Assembly (NCBI GenBank): GCA_030765065.1
Contig: CM060990.1
Span: 672,854,118 to 672,918,117 of the forward strand
Direction of reading: 5' to 3'
Source of the DNA: Deroplatys truncata
Taxonomy: Eukaryota > Arthropoda > Insecta > Mantodea > Mantidae
Length of the DNA: 64,000 nt
Position numbers and translations under genes: made by a program. Positions 56,201 to 64,000 of this stretch are shown here, in pieces. The first letter of the stretch is position 1, and each line of letters starts with the position of its first letter. Below the pieces are notes generated by a model. That model made no database searches. It was not told the DNA's origin and saw only the letters and a list, made by a program, of their open reading frames with translations.

Positions 56201-57833
56201 TATACGGTACTATAGAGAGTAATTCGATTATAAAACGTTTCTCATCCAGCGGTACAACACTTTTATATACTTATTTTCTAAACCTTACAAACTTTATATA
56301 TGTTAAACAGTAGTGCGCGAGACGGAGAGGGACAAACTGTATAACTTGAAGGGTAGAATATCAGCGATATAGCGTACCGAGGAGAGGTATTAGGATAGGA
56401 GTTTTAAATGATAGAGTAGGCGTTTATATGCGAGAGATAGGGAATAAGAGGGTCGATGCTAGGCTAGGCGGTGTTGAAGGAGGGAATGCATCTTATATAT
56501 GAGAGAGGTAGTGTATATGAGGAGAAGTGCTAGGCTAGTCAGGAAGGTCAGAATGACAGAGTATACGTCTATATGGGAAAAGATACGGAAAACGAAGGTA
56601 GGTGCTAGGTTGAGAGAGTCTTCAAGCAGGAAAATGCATTTATATGAGAGCGGTAGGGCATACGAGGAGAGGTGCTAGTCTAGACATGGTTTGAGGAGTA
56701 GAGTATACGTTTATATGGGAGAAATATGGAAAACGGGAGAGATACAAGGATAGACAGGGTTGAAGGAGGAGGAATGTAGGTTTATACGTTAATATAGAGA
56801 GTAATTCGATTATAAAACTTTTCTCATCCAGCGTTAAAACACTTTTGTATACTTATTTTCTAAACCTTGCAAACTTTATATATGTTAAACAGAAGTGCGC
56901 GAGACGGAGAGGTACAAACTATATAACTTGAAGGGTAGAATATGAGCGATATAACGAATCGAGGAGAGGTATTAGGATAGGGGTTTTGAATGATAGAGTA
57001 GGCGTTTATATGCGAGAGATAGGGAATACGAGGGTCGATGCTAGGCTAGACGGTGTTGAAGGAGGGAATGCATCTTATATATGAGAAAGGTAGGGAATAT
57101 GAGGAGAAGTGCTAGGCTAGTCAGGAAGGTCAGAATGACAGAGTATACTTCTATATGGGAAAAGATAGGGAAAACGAAGGTAGGTGCTAGGTTGAGAGAG
57201 TCTTCAAGGAGGAAAATGCACTTATATGAGAGCGGTAGGGCATACGAGGAGGGGTGCTAGTCTAGACATGGTTTGAGGAGTAGAGTATACGTTTATATGG
57301 GAGAAATATGGAAAACGGGAGAGATACCAGGATAGACGGGGTTGAAGGAGGAGGAATGTAGGTTTATACGGTACTATAGAGAGTAATTCGATTATAAAAC
57401 ATTTCTCATCCAGCGGTACAACACTTTTATATTCTTATTTTCTAAACCTTACAAACATTATATATGTTAAACAGTAGTGCGCGAGACGGAGAGGGACAAA
57501 CTATATAACTTGAAGGGTAGAATATGAGCGATATAGCGAACCGAGAAGGGGTATTAGGATAGGAGTTTTGAATGATAGAGTAGGCGTTTATATGCGAGAG
57601 ATAGGGAATATGAGGGTCGATGCTAGGCTAGACGGTGTTGAAGGAGGGATTGCATCTTATATATCAGAGAGGTAGGTAATATGAGGAGAAGTGCTAGGCT
57701 AGTCAGGAAGGCCTGAATGACAGGGTATACGTCTATATTGGAAAATATAGGGAAAACGAAGGTAGGTGCTAGGTTGAGAGAGGCTTCAAGGAGGAAAATG
57801 CATTTATATGAGAGCGGTAGGGCATACGAGGAG
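53222..57833. repeat. Higher-order satellite, ~583-bp units
   Basis: The landmark agtatacgtctatatggg recurs at about 53660, 54245, 54830, 55397, 55980, 56560, 57142 and 57724, a period of 567-586 bp. Each unit consists of several related ~65-80-bp subunits (pattern tagggaatacgagg..gtgctaggctagac) plus a ~190-bp AT-rich spacer (tcatccagcg ... agtgcgcgagac). Units five apart share private variants, giving a 2.9-kb higher-order period. The left edge (53222-53450) is degenerate, as expected for an array border. No protein coding: the short ORFs are readings of the repeat. Confidence 0.95.
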
Positions 57834-58472
57834 CCCCCTCAGGGGCTCACCTTATGTGAGTACGGGTTTTTGGCGCACCCGGGGGTTCCCGAGCCAATCA
57901 TCGCCACATTCATCCCCTCACCCCCATCCGGTCGCGGTGGGTTCTTCAAGTGACCGGTGGACCCAAGGTAGGCTCTCGTGCGTTCGTTACATTCCATTCA
58001 TACCGCACCTCACCATCGTTTCTTTCTTCTCTTGTCACTTTCCGGCCATTTCGCACCACGACATTTGCATATCTCTCTTTTTCTTCCCCGCCGGCCTACC
58101 TTGCGTGCGAAACGCCCACACAGTATTAGTTTCTTTTATCTTTTTATTTAAATCCTCCGTGGACACAGCCTGACGGATACCCGCGCACCGCGTGCGCAGC
58201 TGGGTGAGTGGGTAATGGCGTCATCCCCACCACCCGGGGTCGTCATGTAGGGTTGTTGTTCGTATCCGCTGTTCAACTGCAGTCCCGCGGGGGGGCCATT
58301 GCATGAGCTGCTGGCTTCCGACGGCGATTGGGTCCCTCTGTCAATGTTCTGGGAGGTGTGACCCTGGGGTGAGATCGGTATAGATAGGCCACTCACCCAA
58401 GCCGGGGTAACGCCCGGGAAGTCAGAGCCCGAGGTCGGAGACGGTTGCAATGGTGGAGGATTTCTTTTCGCT
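57834..58472 (+). promoter_or_regulatory. LINE 5' leader
   Basis: About 640 bp, GC-rich, shared with copy 1 (4858-5493). It starts with a mini-hairpin (ccccTCAgggg) and a longer possible fold pairing ggctc (57846) with gagcc (57891). LINE leaders often hold an internal promoter and sometimes a self-cleaving ribozyme; neither can be proved here. Confidence 0.5.
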
Positions 58473-59762
58473 ATGGAGCACCCTTTCTCCATTAATACAA
58501 ACAAGCGCCGAAAAACTGTTGTAACAGAAGTAGCACCGCCGACATCTGGTTGTTACTTAGTCATTTCAAGAACAGAAGAAGGACAAAATTTTGAGAAGGT
58601 GAACCCTTTTATAATTCAGAAGGGAATAGATGCTATTGCTGGTGCGGTTCAATCATGCACTCGTCTACGGAATGGTTCCTTATTGCCACAAACTAAGTCC
58701 GATCAGCAAAGTAAGACCTTGCTGCGCGCTACGCTTCTCCACGGTTACCCCATCCGTGTTGAGAAGCACCGCACATTGAACTCCTGTCGGGGCGTCGTTA
58801 CCACCCATAGCCTCGATGGTATATCGGACGAGGATCTCGTAGAATATCTATCCGATCAAAAGGTGACTGCAGTGCATCGAGTGCAGGCCAAACGCGACGG
58901 CGTATTGGTACCCACTCGTACCCTGTTTATTACATTTGATGGCGTCGATCTGCCCACGAGCATTTCCGCAGGGTACGAACGGATTTCTGTGAGGCCTTAT
59001 ATTCCTAGACCTCTGCGTTGTTTTAAATGCCAACGTTTTGGGCATACGCAAGTCTCCTGTAAGAGTGCCGTTAACATCTGTGCAACATGTAGCCAGCCCT
59101 CACACGAAGGTACCTGTTCAACAGCCCCCGTCTGCGTTAATTGTAAAGGGTCACATTCTGCTTCGTTTGCCGACTGTCCGCGGTATTTGGACGAGAAGGC
59201 GATCCAGGAGATCCGGGTAAAGGAAAAACTCTCCTTCGCTGAAGCCCGGAGGCGTTTCCATGCGCGCCAACCTTCACTCCTGCGATCTGGCACATTTAGT
59301 TCTGTTGTTGCCTCGCCAGTACCACGAGTAGATGCCGAAACTCAGACCTGGACCTTGACTGGATTAACCGCCACTACCATCCGGCCGTCTATTAAGGCTA
59401 CAGTTACCAAGCCGTATAAACCTGGTCCCAAGTCAATGAAGTCGCAAGCCGTTGAAAAGAAGCCCAAGCAGAAACTTCGTAGGGAAGATTTTTTAAAAGA
59501 CCCTCCGCGTGCGCGCGGTAACAAAGGTTCACCTTCTCCTCCTCGGAGGTCGCTGTCCCAGGATGGTCCTGGGACAAGCCGCGCTCAGCGGCACCCTTCA
59601 CCCATCGCCACCCAGAACCGATTCACGGCGCTTGAATCGGTTTCTGGCACTGAGCGCGTGGGCCCTCCCTCCGAGGAAGCTCTGGAGTCTGACCAACTCC
59701 ATACAAAAAGCCCGAGCCCAAAGGTTAAACAAAAGGTAATTTTAAGCCGCCCTTCTAAATAG
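58473..59762 (+). CDS. LINE ORF1: gag-like nucleic-acid-binding protein
   Basis: 429 residues, starting MEHPFSINTNKRRK. Residues about 20-160 form an RRM-like region (GCYLVISRTEEGQ, then SDEDLVEYLSDQKVTAVHRV). Three Cys/His knuckles lie at about residues 190-240: CFKCQRFGHTQVSC, CATCSQPSHEGTC and CVNCKGSHSASFADC. The C-terminal third is basic and Pro/Ser-rich (KPKQKLRREDFLKDPPRARG). Such proteins coat the element RNA and form the ribonucleoprotein that enters the nucleus. It ends 22 bp before ORF2. An upstream atggtggagg at 58449 ends in a different frame, so the start at 58473 is preferred. Confidence 0.93.
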   Translation: MEHPFSINTNKRRKTVVTEVAPPTSGCYLVISRTEEGQNFEKVNPFIIQKGIDAIAGAVQSCTRLRNGSLLPQTKSDQQSKTLLRATLLHGYPIRVEKHRTLNSCRGVVTTHSLDGISDEDLVEYLSDQKVTAVHRVQAKRDGVLVPTRTLFITFDGVDLPTSISAGYERISVRPYIPRPLRCFKCQRFGHTQVSCKSAVNICATCSQPSHEGTCSTAPVCVNCKGSHSASFADCPRYLDEKAIQEIRVKEKLSFAEARRRFHARQPSLLRSGTFSSVVASPVPRVDAETQTWTLTGLTATTIRPSIKATVTKPYKPGPKSMKSQAVEKKPKQKLRREDFLKDPPRARGNKGSPSPPRRSLSQDGPGTSRAQRHPSPIATQNRFTALESVSGTERVGPPSEEALESDQLHTKSPSPKVKQKVILSRPSK

Positions 59763-59784
59763 ACAGTTTATCCCCTTATTCTTA

Positions 59785-62700
59785 ATGGCTATCCTGACCT
59801 GGAATGTACGTGGTGTACGATCGCATAGGGCGGAACTGCAACTTTTATTGCGTTCCCATTCGCCTATGGTCGTATGTTTGCAGGAGACTAAGCTTCGCCC
59901 TCACGATCCTTTTGATCTCCGAGGATATACTCCGGTTCGCTACGACCTTGAACCGGAGGAGGGTACTCCTGCTCATGGTGGTGTCATGCTTTTGGTCCGA
60001 AATGATGTTCATTTTACACCTGTCACACTTACATCTGACTTGCAAGCTGTTGCCGTTCGCCTTCACTTACCCGGCTTTTTGTTTTCTGTTTGCTCTGTGT
60101 ATACACCTCCATCGTCTCCCCTCGCTCCCGCGGACATTCGATCTCTCCTGTCCGCTCTCCCAACACCATTTCTTCTGTTGGGAGATTTTAATGCCCATCA
60201 CCCACTATGGGGTTCGCCAAGGGCTTGTGCGAGGGGAACTCTTCTTTCCGACATTTTTTATCAGTTCAATCTTTCCATCCTCAATACAAGTGCACCTACT
60301 TTTATTTCTGATTCTTCTGGTACATTTTCTCACCTGGACCTTGCAATTTGCTCACTCCAGCTTGCACGTCGTCTTCAGTGGAACGTCGTCGCTGACACCT
60401 ACTCCAGCGACCATTTCCCCTGCATCGTTTCTCTTCTGTCGCACCACGTACAGCATTCCAGAGTACCTACCTGGACATTCGCAAAAGCCGACTGGAGCTT
60501 GTATTCCAGCCTCGTGCATTTTGACGACCAGCCCTTCTCCGACATTAATCAACTAGTGCAGCGCCTTACGTCTATTATTTTCTCAGCTGCCGAACGTGCA
60601 ATACCCCGTTCATCCTCCCAACCTCGGCGGCCACCTGTTCCGTGGTGGAACGAGGATTGTCGGGACGCCGTTCGTGCCCGTAGGACTGCACTTAGGGTGT
60701 TTCGGCGCCACCCTACACTTGATAATTTGGTGACTTTTAAACAATCGCGCGCCAGGGCTCGTCGCATTATTCAGGATAGCAAGAAGGCATCTTGGGCTCG
60801 TTTTGTCGAGTCTTTTAATCGTTTTACGCCTTCATCCGTTGTTTGGGATAAACTTCGTCGCTTCTCAGGTAAAGTGTCACATTGTACTGTTTCTGGCCTT
60901 CAGGTTTCTAATGCCACCATAGTGGATCCGGCTGCCATCGCTAACACTCTGGGTTCTGCCTTTGAGGCGGTTTCCAGTTCAGACCATTATTCCGCCGGCT
61001 TTCGCTCTATTAAAGACCGGCAGGATTCCGCATCATATACTTTTCGGTCTGCTAATGATGAATGCTATAACGAACTATTCACAATGAGGGAGCTGGAGCA
61101 CGCTCTTCATTGCTCTCGGCACTCCGCTCCCGGGCCGGACGGCATTCATGTCCTGATGTTAAAGAACCTTTCAGCCGACAGTAAACTATTTCTCTTACAG
61201 GTCTACAACCGTATTTGGCAAGACGGCATTTTTCCTTCCGTTTGGCGCGAAGCCACCATTGTCCCTATACTTAAGCCTGGGAAGGATCGCCAACTACCTT
61301 CCAGCTACCGCCCTATCTCCCTCACCAGTTGCCTTTGCAAGGTGATGGAGCGCATGATCAACGGGCGGTTGACATGGTGGCTTGAGTCTCAGAAACTTCT
61401 AGCGAACGCTCAGTGCGGGTTTCGTCGCTATCGCTCTACCGTCGACCATCTGGTGTCCTTGTCGACGCATATTATGAATGGATTTCTGAGAAACTGTCAA
61501 ACCGTGGCTGTATTTTTTGACCTGGAGAAAGCTTATGACACTTGTTGGAGGGGCGGCATTTTACGTACACTTCACGATTGGAATATCCGCGGTCGTCTTC
61601 CCATATTTCTTCGGGAGTTTATGACGGACCGCGTCTTTCGTGTACGTGTGGGCTCGGTTTTATCTCGTCGTTTTATTCAAGAGAACGGAGTACCGCAGGG
61701 CTCTGTACTCAGTGTCACACTTTTTGCGATTGCTATCAACCCCATTGTTGATTGTATTCCACCTGGCATTTCATCGTCCCTTTTTGTTGACGATTTCGCT
61801 ATTTATTGCAGTTCACGGCGGACCTGTCTACTCGAACGCCGTCTCCAGAGCTGTATCGACCGTCTCTACGCCTGGAGTAACGCCAACGGCTTTAATTTCT
61901 CCGCCGAGAAATCCGTCTGCATCAACTTTTGGCGCCGGAAGTATTTCCCTCCGCCCACTCTCCATCTTGGGCCAGGGATACTTCCGTTTGCAGACGAGGC
62001 GAAATTTTTGGGGTTGATTTTTGACAGGAAGTTGTGTTGGACCTCGCACGTTTCCTTTTTAAAAGCAAAGTGTGACCGTTCTCTTAATCTTTTACGTGTT
62101 TTAAGTGGCACATCCTGGGGAGCTGATCGGACCGTCCTTCTTCGCCTTTATCGCTCTTTGGTCCGATCCAAGCTTGATTACGGGTGTATTGTTTATTCGT
62201 CGGCACGTCCATCTGTGTTACGTCGATTGAATGCCATTCACCATCGTGGCATAAGAGTCGCTACAGGGGCCTTTCCAACTAGCCCTGTACCCAGTCTGTA
62301 CGCAGAAGCTGCAGAGCCTCCGCTGTCCTTCAGGCGTGAGATGCTCTTGTGCAGCTATGCTTGTCGACTCTCAAGCTTGCCTAACCACCCGTCCTTCGAT
62401 GTATTTTACGAGGATTCGCTTGACCGGCAATATTTAGTTCGCTCCTCTGCATTGCTCCCTCCAGGGGTTCGATTTCGACTGCTACTTCGGCATTTGGACG
62501 TTACGCCAGCGCCGGCCCTTCCACGGGGGGAAACGCGTTTTCCTCCATGGTCCCGCGCTGAGGCCCACTGTCACCTTGGGCTAACGTCAATGTCGAAGAC
62601 TGAGACCCCTGCTTCAGTCTTTAGATCGGCTTTTTTAGAAGTACGGGCTCAATTCGGGGACTTCCATTTTATCTTTACCGATGGATCTAAGACTGAAGCT

Positions 62701-63474
62701 GGAGTTGGATGTGCCTTTGTTTCTGGTCACTGTAGTTTTAAGTTTCGTTTACCTGCACAATGTTCAATTTTTACCGCCGAACTTTTTAGCATTTATCAAT
62801 CTATTTTATACATTCAGCGGCACGCCTTACAGCACTGTTTTATTTGTACGGACTCTCTGAGTGCCCTTCAGACTATTACTGCGCTGTACCATTACCACCC
62901 GCTTGTACAGCGCATACATGACCTGCTCCACTCGCTTGGTGTCTCTGGCATCAGCGTGTCCTTCATGTGGATTCCAGGTCATGTGGGCATCTCAGGGAAT
63001 GAGTCTGCCGACGCCGCTGCGAAATCGGCGATTTTATTACCCAGATTTTTTACTTCTGTTGTTCCCTCGTCTGATTCGTGTATTATTTTACGTCGCCGCA
63101 TCCTCTCGCGCTGGCGCGATGAGTGGACGGCCCTCCGGGGGAACAAATTGCGGGAAGTTAAGCCTTTCCCGTTGATCTGGGATACCTCTTCTCGTTCTTG
63201 TCGTCGGGAAGAGGTAATTTTAGCTCGTCTACGGATTGGACATTGTGTTTTTAGTCATAGGTATTTGCTCAGTGGTGACCCCGCACCACTCTGTGGGCAG
63301 TGTGTCGTGCCCTTAACGGTGCGTCACATTTTAACAGAGTGTCAGGTTTTAGCTGCATTGCGTGCTCGTGTTGGTCTGCCTGTTGGCCTAGCCAACGTTT
63401 TGGCAGACGACACGCGTGCTGTAGAATGTGTTTTACGTTTTATTCATGACAGTGATTTTAATCTGCGCATTTAA
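59785..63474 (+). CDS. LINE ORF2: endonuclease, reverse transcriptase, RNase H
   Basis: 1229 residues, uninterrupted. Residues 1-225: APE endonuclease (MAILTWNVRGV, VCLQETKL, LLGDFNAHHPLWGS, DTYSSDHFPC) that nicks target DNA. Residues about 430-740: reverse transcriptase (HSAPGPDGIHVLML, SSYRPISLTSC, FFDLEKAYDTCW, NGVPQGSVL, catalytic FVDDFAIY). Residues about 960-1090: RNase H (FIFTDGSKTEAG, TAELFSIYQS, CTDSLSALQ, WIPGHVGISGNESAD), which removes template RNA and places the element near the I group. A C-terminal Cys/His knuckle (CGQCVVPLTVRHILTEC) follows. All catalytic residues I can check are present. Likely translated after ORF1 from the same RNA by reinitiation or a similar mechanism, given the 22-bp gap. 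Confidence 0.96.
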   Translation: MAILTWNVRGVRSHRAELQLLLRSHSPMVVCLQETKLRPHDPFDLRGYTPVRYDLEPEEGTPAHGGVMLLVRNDVHFTPVTLTSDLQAVAVRLHLPGFLFSVCSVYTPPSSPLAPADIRSLLSALPTPFLLLGDFNAHHPLWGSPRACARGTLLSDIFYQFNLSILNTSAPTFISDSSGTFSHLDLAICSLQLARRLQWNVVADTYSSDHFPCIVSLLSHHVQHSRVPTWTFAKADWSLYSSLVHFDDQPFSDINQLVQRLTSIIFSAAERAIPRSSSQPRRPPVPWWNEDCRDAVRARRTALRVFRRHPTLDNLVTFKQSRARARRIIQDSKKASWARFVESFNRFTPSSVVWDKLRRFSGKVSHCTVSGLQVSNATIVDPAAIANTLGSAFEAVSSSDHYSAGFRSIKDRQDSASYTFRSANDECYNELFTMRELEHALHCSRHSAPGPDGIHVLMLKNLSADSKLFLLQVYNRIWQDGIFPSVWREATIVPILKPGKDRQLPSSYRPISLTSCLCKVMERMINGRLTWWLESQKLLANAQCGFRRYRSTVDHLVSLSTHIMNGFLRNCQTVAVFFDLEKAYDTCWRGGILRTLHDWNIRGRLPIFLREFMTDRVFRVRVGSVLSRRFIQENGVPQGSVLSVTLFAIAINPIVDCIPPGISSSLFVDDFAIYCSSRRTCLLERRLQSCIDRLYAWSNANGFNFSAEKSVCINFWRRKYFPPPTLHLGPGILPFADEAKFLGLIFDRKLCWTSHVSFLKAKCDRSLNLLRVLSGTSWGADRTVLLRLYRSLVRSKLDYGCIVYSSARPSVLRRLNAIHHRGIRVATGAFPTSPVPSLYAEAAEPPLSFRREMLLCSYACRLSSLPNHPSFDVFYEDSLDRQYLVRSSALLPPGVRFRLLLRHLDVTPAPALPRGETRFPPWSRAEAHCHLGLTSMSKTETPASVFRSAFLEVRAQFGDFHFIFTDGSKTEAGVGCAFVSGHCSFKFRLPAQCSIFTAELFSIYQSILYIQRHALQHCFICTDSLSALQTITALYHYHPLVQRIHDLLHSLGVSGISVSFMWIPGHVGISGNESADAAAKSAILLPRFFTSVVPSSDSCIILRRRILSRWRDEWTALRGNKLREVKPFPLIWDTSSRSCRREEVILARLRIGHCVFSHRYLLSGDPAPLCGQCVVPLTVRHILTECQVLAALRARVGLPVGLANVLADDTRAVECVLRFIHDSDFNLRI

Positions 63475-63640
63475 TGCGTTGGGCGCCTGTTGGCTTAGTA
63501 CTTTTATTCTGTCTGTTTTTATGGGAACTCTTATCCCCAGTGGACATATGGCGCTCATGTCCCTCGCATTCTACAGTTCCTGACACGTTTTAATCGTTTC
63601 TTGCCCTTGCTTTTAGTGTGTTGATTTTTCAGAACTTTGT

Positions 63641-63723
63641 ATTGTTATTGTTATTCTTGTTGTTCTTGTTATTATTGTTGTTATTGTTATAGTTATTGTT
63701 ATTTTGTTATTGTTCTGTTGTTA
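63641..63723 (+). repeat. TTGTTA-type microsatellite in LINE 3' UTR
   Basis: Imperfect ttgttattgtta array inside the 3' UTR of copy 3. The corresponding regions of copies 1 and 2 lack it. Confidence 0.9.
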
Positions 63724-63819
63724 GTTTTAGCTTTTTGAACATCGCGGGTTTGTGTCCCGTTTTTAACTATGCGGTTTTTTTACCTGTTTTATATTGTGAC
63801 CTTATCTTTTATACATTGT

Positions 63820-63855
63820 AAGGGCGCTGATGACCGTAGCAGTTTAGCGCCCTTA
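63820..63855 (+). promoter_or_regulatory. LINE copy 3 3' hairpin
   Basis: aagggcgct (63820-63828) pairs perfectly over 9 bp with agcgccctt (63847-63855) around a loop containing gatgacc, 20 bp before the insertion end. The likely RT recognition element. Confidence 0.65.
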
Positions 63856-63875
63856 AACCGCATATCATCATCATC

Positions 63876-64000
63876 ATACGAGGAGAGGTGCTAGTCTAGG
63901 CATGGTTTGAGAAGTAGAGTATACGTTTATATGGGAGAAATATGGAAAACGGGAGGGATACAAGGATAGACAGCGTTGAAGGAGGAGGAATGTAGGTTTA
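63876..64000. repeat. Satellite array, right of the LINE
   Basis: Resumes in the unit exactly where it stopped at 57833 (catacgaggag, then aggtgctagtctagg) and continues past the window end. Confidence 0.95.

Larger units (their letters stand above)
57834..63875 (+). mobile_element. I-group LINE copy 3, full length and apparently intact
   Basis: 6042 bp inserted in the satellite and flanked by a perfect 11-bp target-site duplication catacgaggag (57823-57833 and 63876-63886). It has a GC-rich leader, intact ORF1 (429 residues), intact ORF2 (1229 residues) and a 3' UTR with terminal hairpin and TCATCATCAT tail. Intact frames and a perfect duplication point to a recent, possibly still competent insertion. 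It was the reference for judging copies 1 and 2. Confidence 0.96.

Noticed and set aside
53222-57833. CRISPR array
   Set aside because: Units are hundreds of bases long, diverged and without short unique spacers; the genome is eukaryotic.
53154-57953. Short ORFs repeated along the satellite (for example 55917-56171)
   Set aside because: They recur with each 583-bp unit but are interrupted in most units; no protein family is suggested.
58148-58504. 118-residue minus-strand ORF at the LINE leader
   Set aside because: Antisense of the GC-rich leader with no domain; long frames are expected there by composition.

Overview
The window is a gene-poor, repeat-dense stretch of an animal nuclear genome, almost certainly an arthropod and probably an insect. 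This rests on three things. Embedded mitochondrial DNA keeps the ancestral insect order (ND4-trnH-ND5, then trnE-trnN-trnR-ND3-trnG-COX3, then trnW/trnC/trnY-ND2) and reads with the invertebrate mitochondrial code. The mobile elements are arthropod-type: RNase-H-bearing I-group LINEs, Jockey, mariner and Polinton. The DNA is AT-rich with no bacterial signals. I recognise no conserved single-copy host gene.

Layout. 1-2306: one copy of a segmental duplication carrying an intact ORF built of 14-residue repeats; the second copy is at 49508-51848. 4858-12677: two I-group LINE copies head to tail, the first nearly full length but broken, the second 5'-truncated. 12785-14215 and 23228-24130: two copies of a host flank with a tRNA-type SINE running into ND1. 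14080-21540: a compound nuclear mitochondrial insertion (NUMT) holding ND1, ND4, ND5, tRNAs, ND3, COX3, COX2, COX1, ND2, CYTB and a second ND4; a further ND1 piece lies at 24000-24470. 24455-26500: a LINE whose 5' end is inverted (twin-priming geometry). 26500-31875: a duplicated non-coding repeat, one copy split by a 1.1-kb TA-flanked DNA transposon, plus an internally deleted mariner. 35040-40330: a decayed Polinton. 41160-43310: a decayed Jockey LINE. 44176-44432: a dUTPase-like remnant. 48470-49503: a mariner-superfamily transposase pseudogene. 53222 to the window end: a satellite of about 583-bp units, with a five-unit higher-order period near 2.9 kb. It is interrupted at 57834-63875 by a full-length, apparently intact LINE with an 11-bp target-site duplication.

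No pathway can be read from the window; the biology is genome dynamics. The best candidate for an undescribed host gene is the pair of 14-residue-repeat ORFs with conserved splice-like signals. Other points to follow are two tRNA-like foldbacks (one a nearly perfect 127-bp palindrome), the NUMT that covers more than one mitochondrial circle, and the young LINE in the higher-order satellite. All similarities were judged by eye; no alignment or database search was run.
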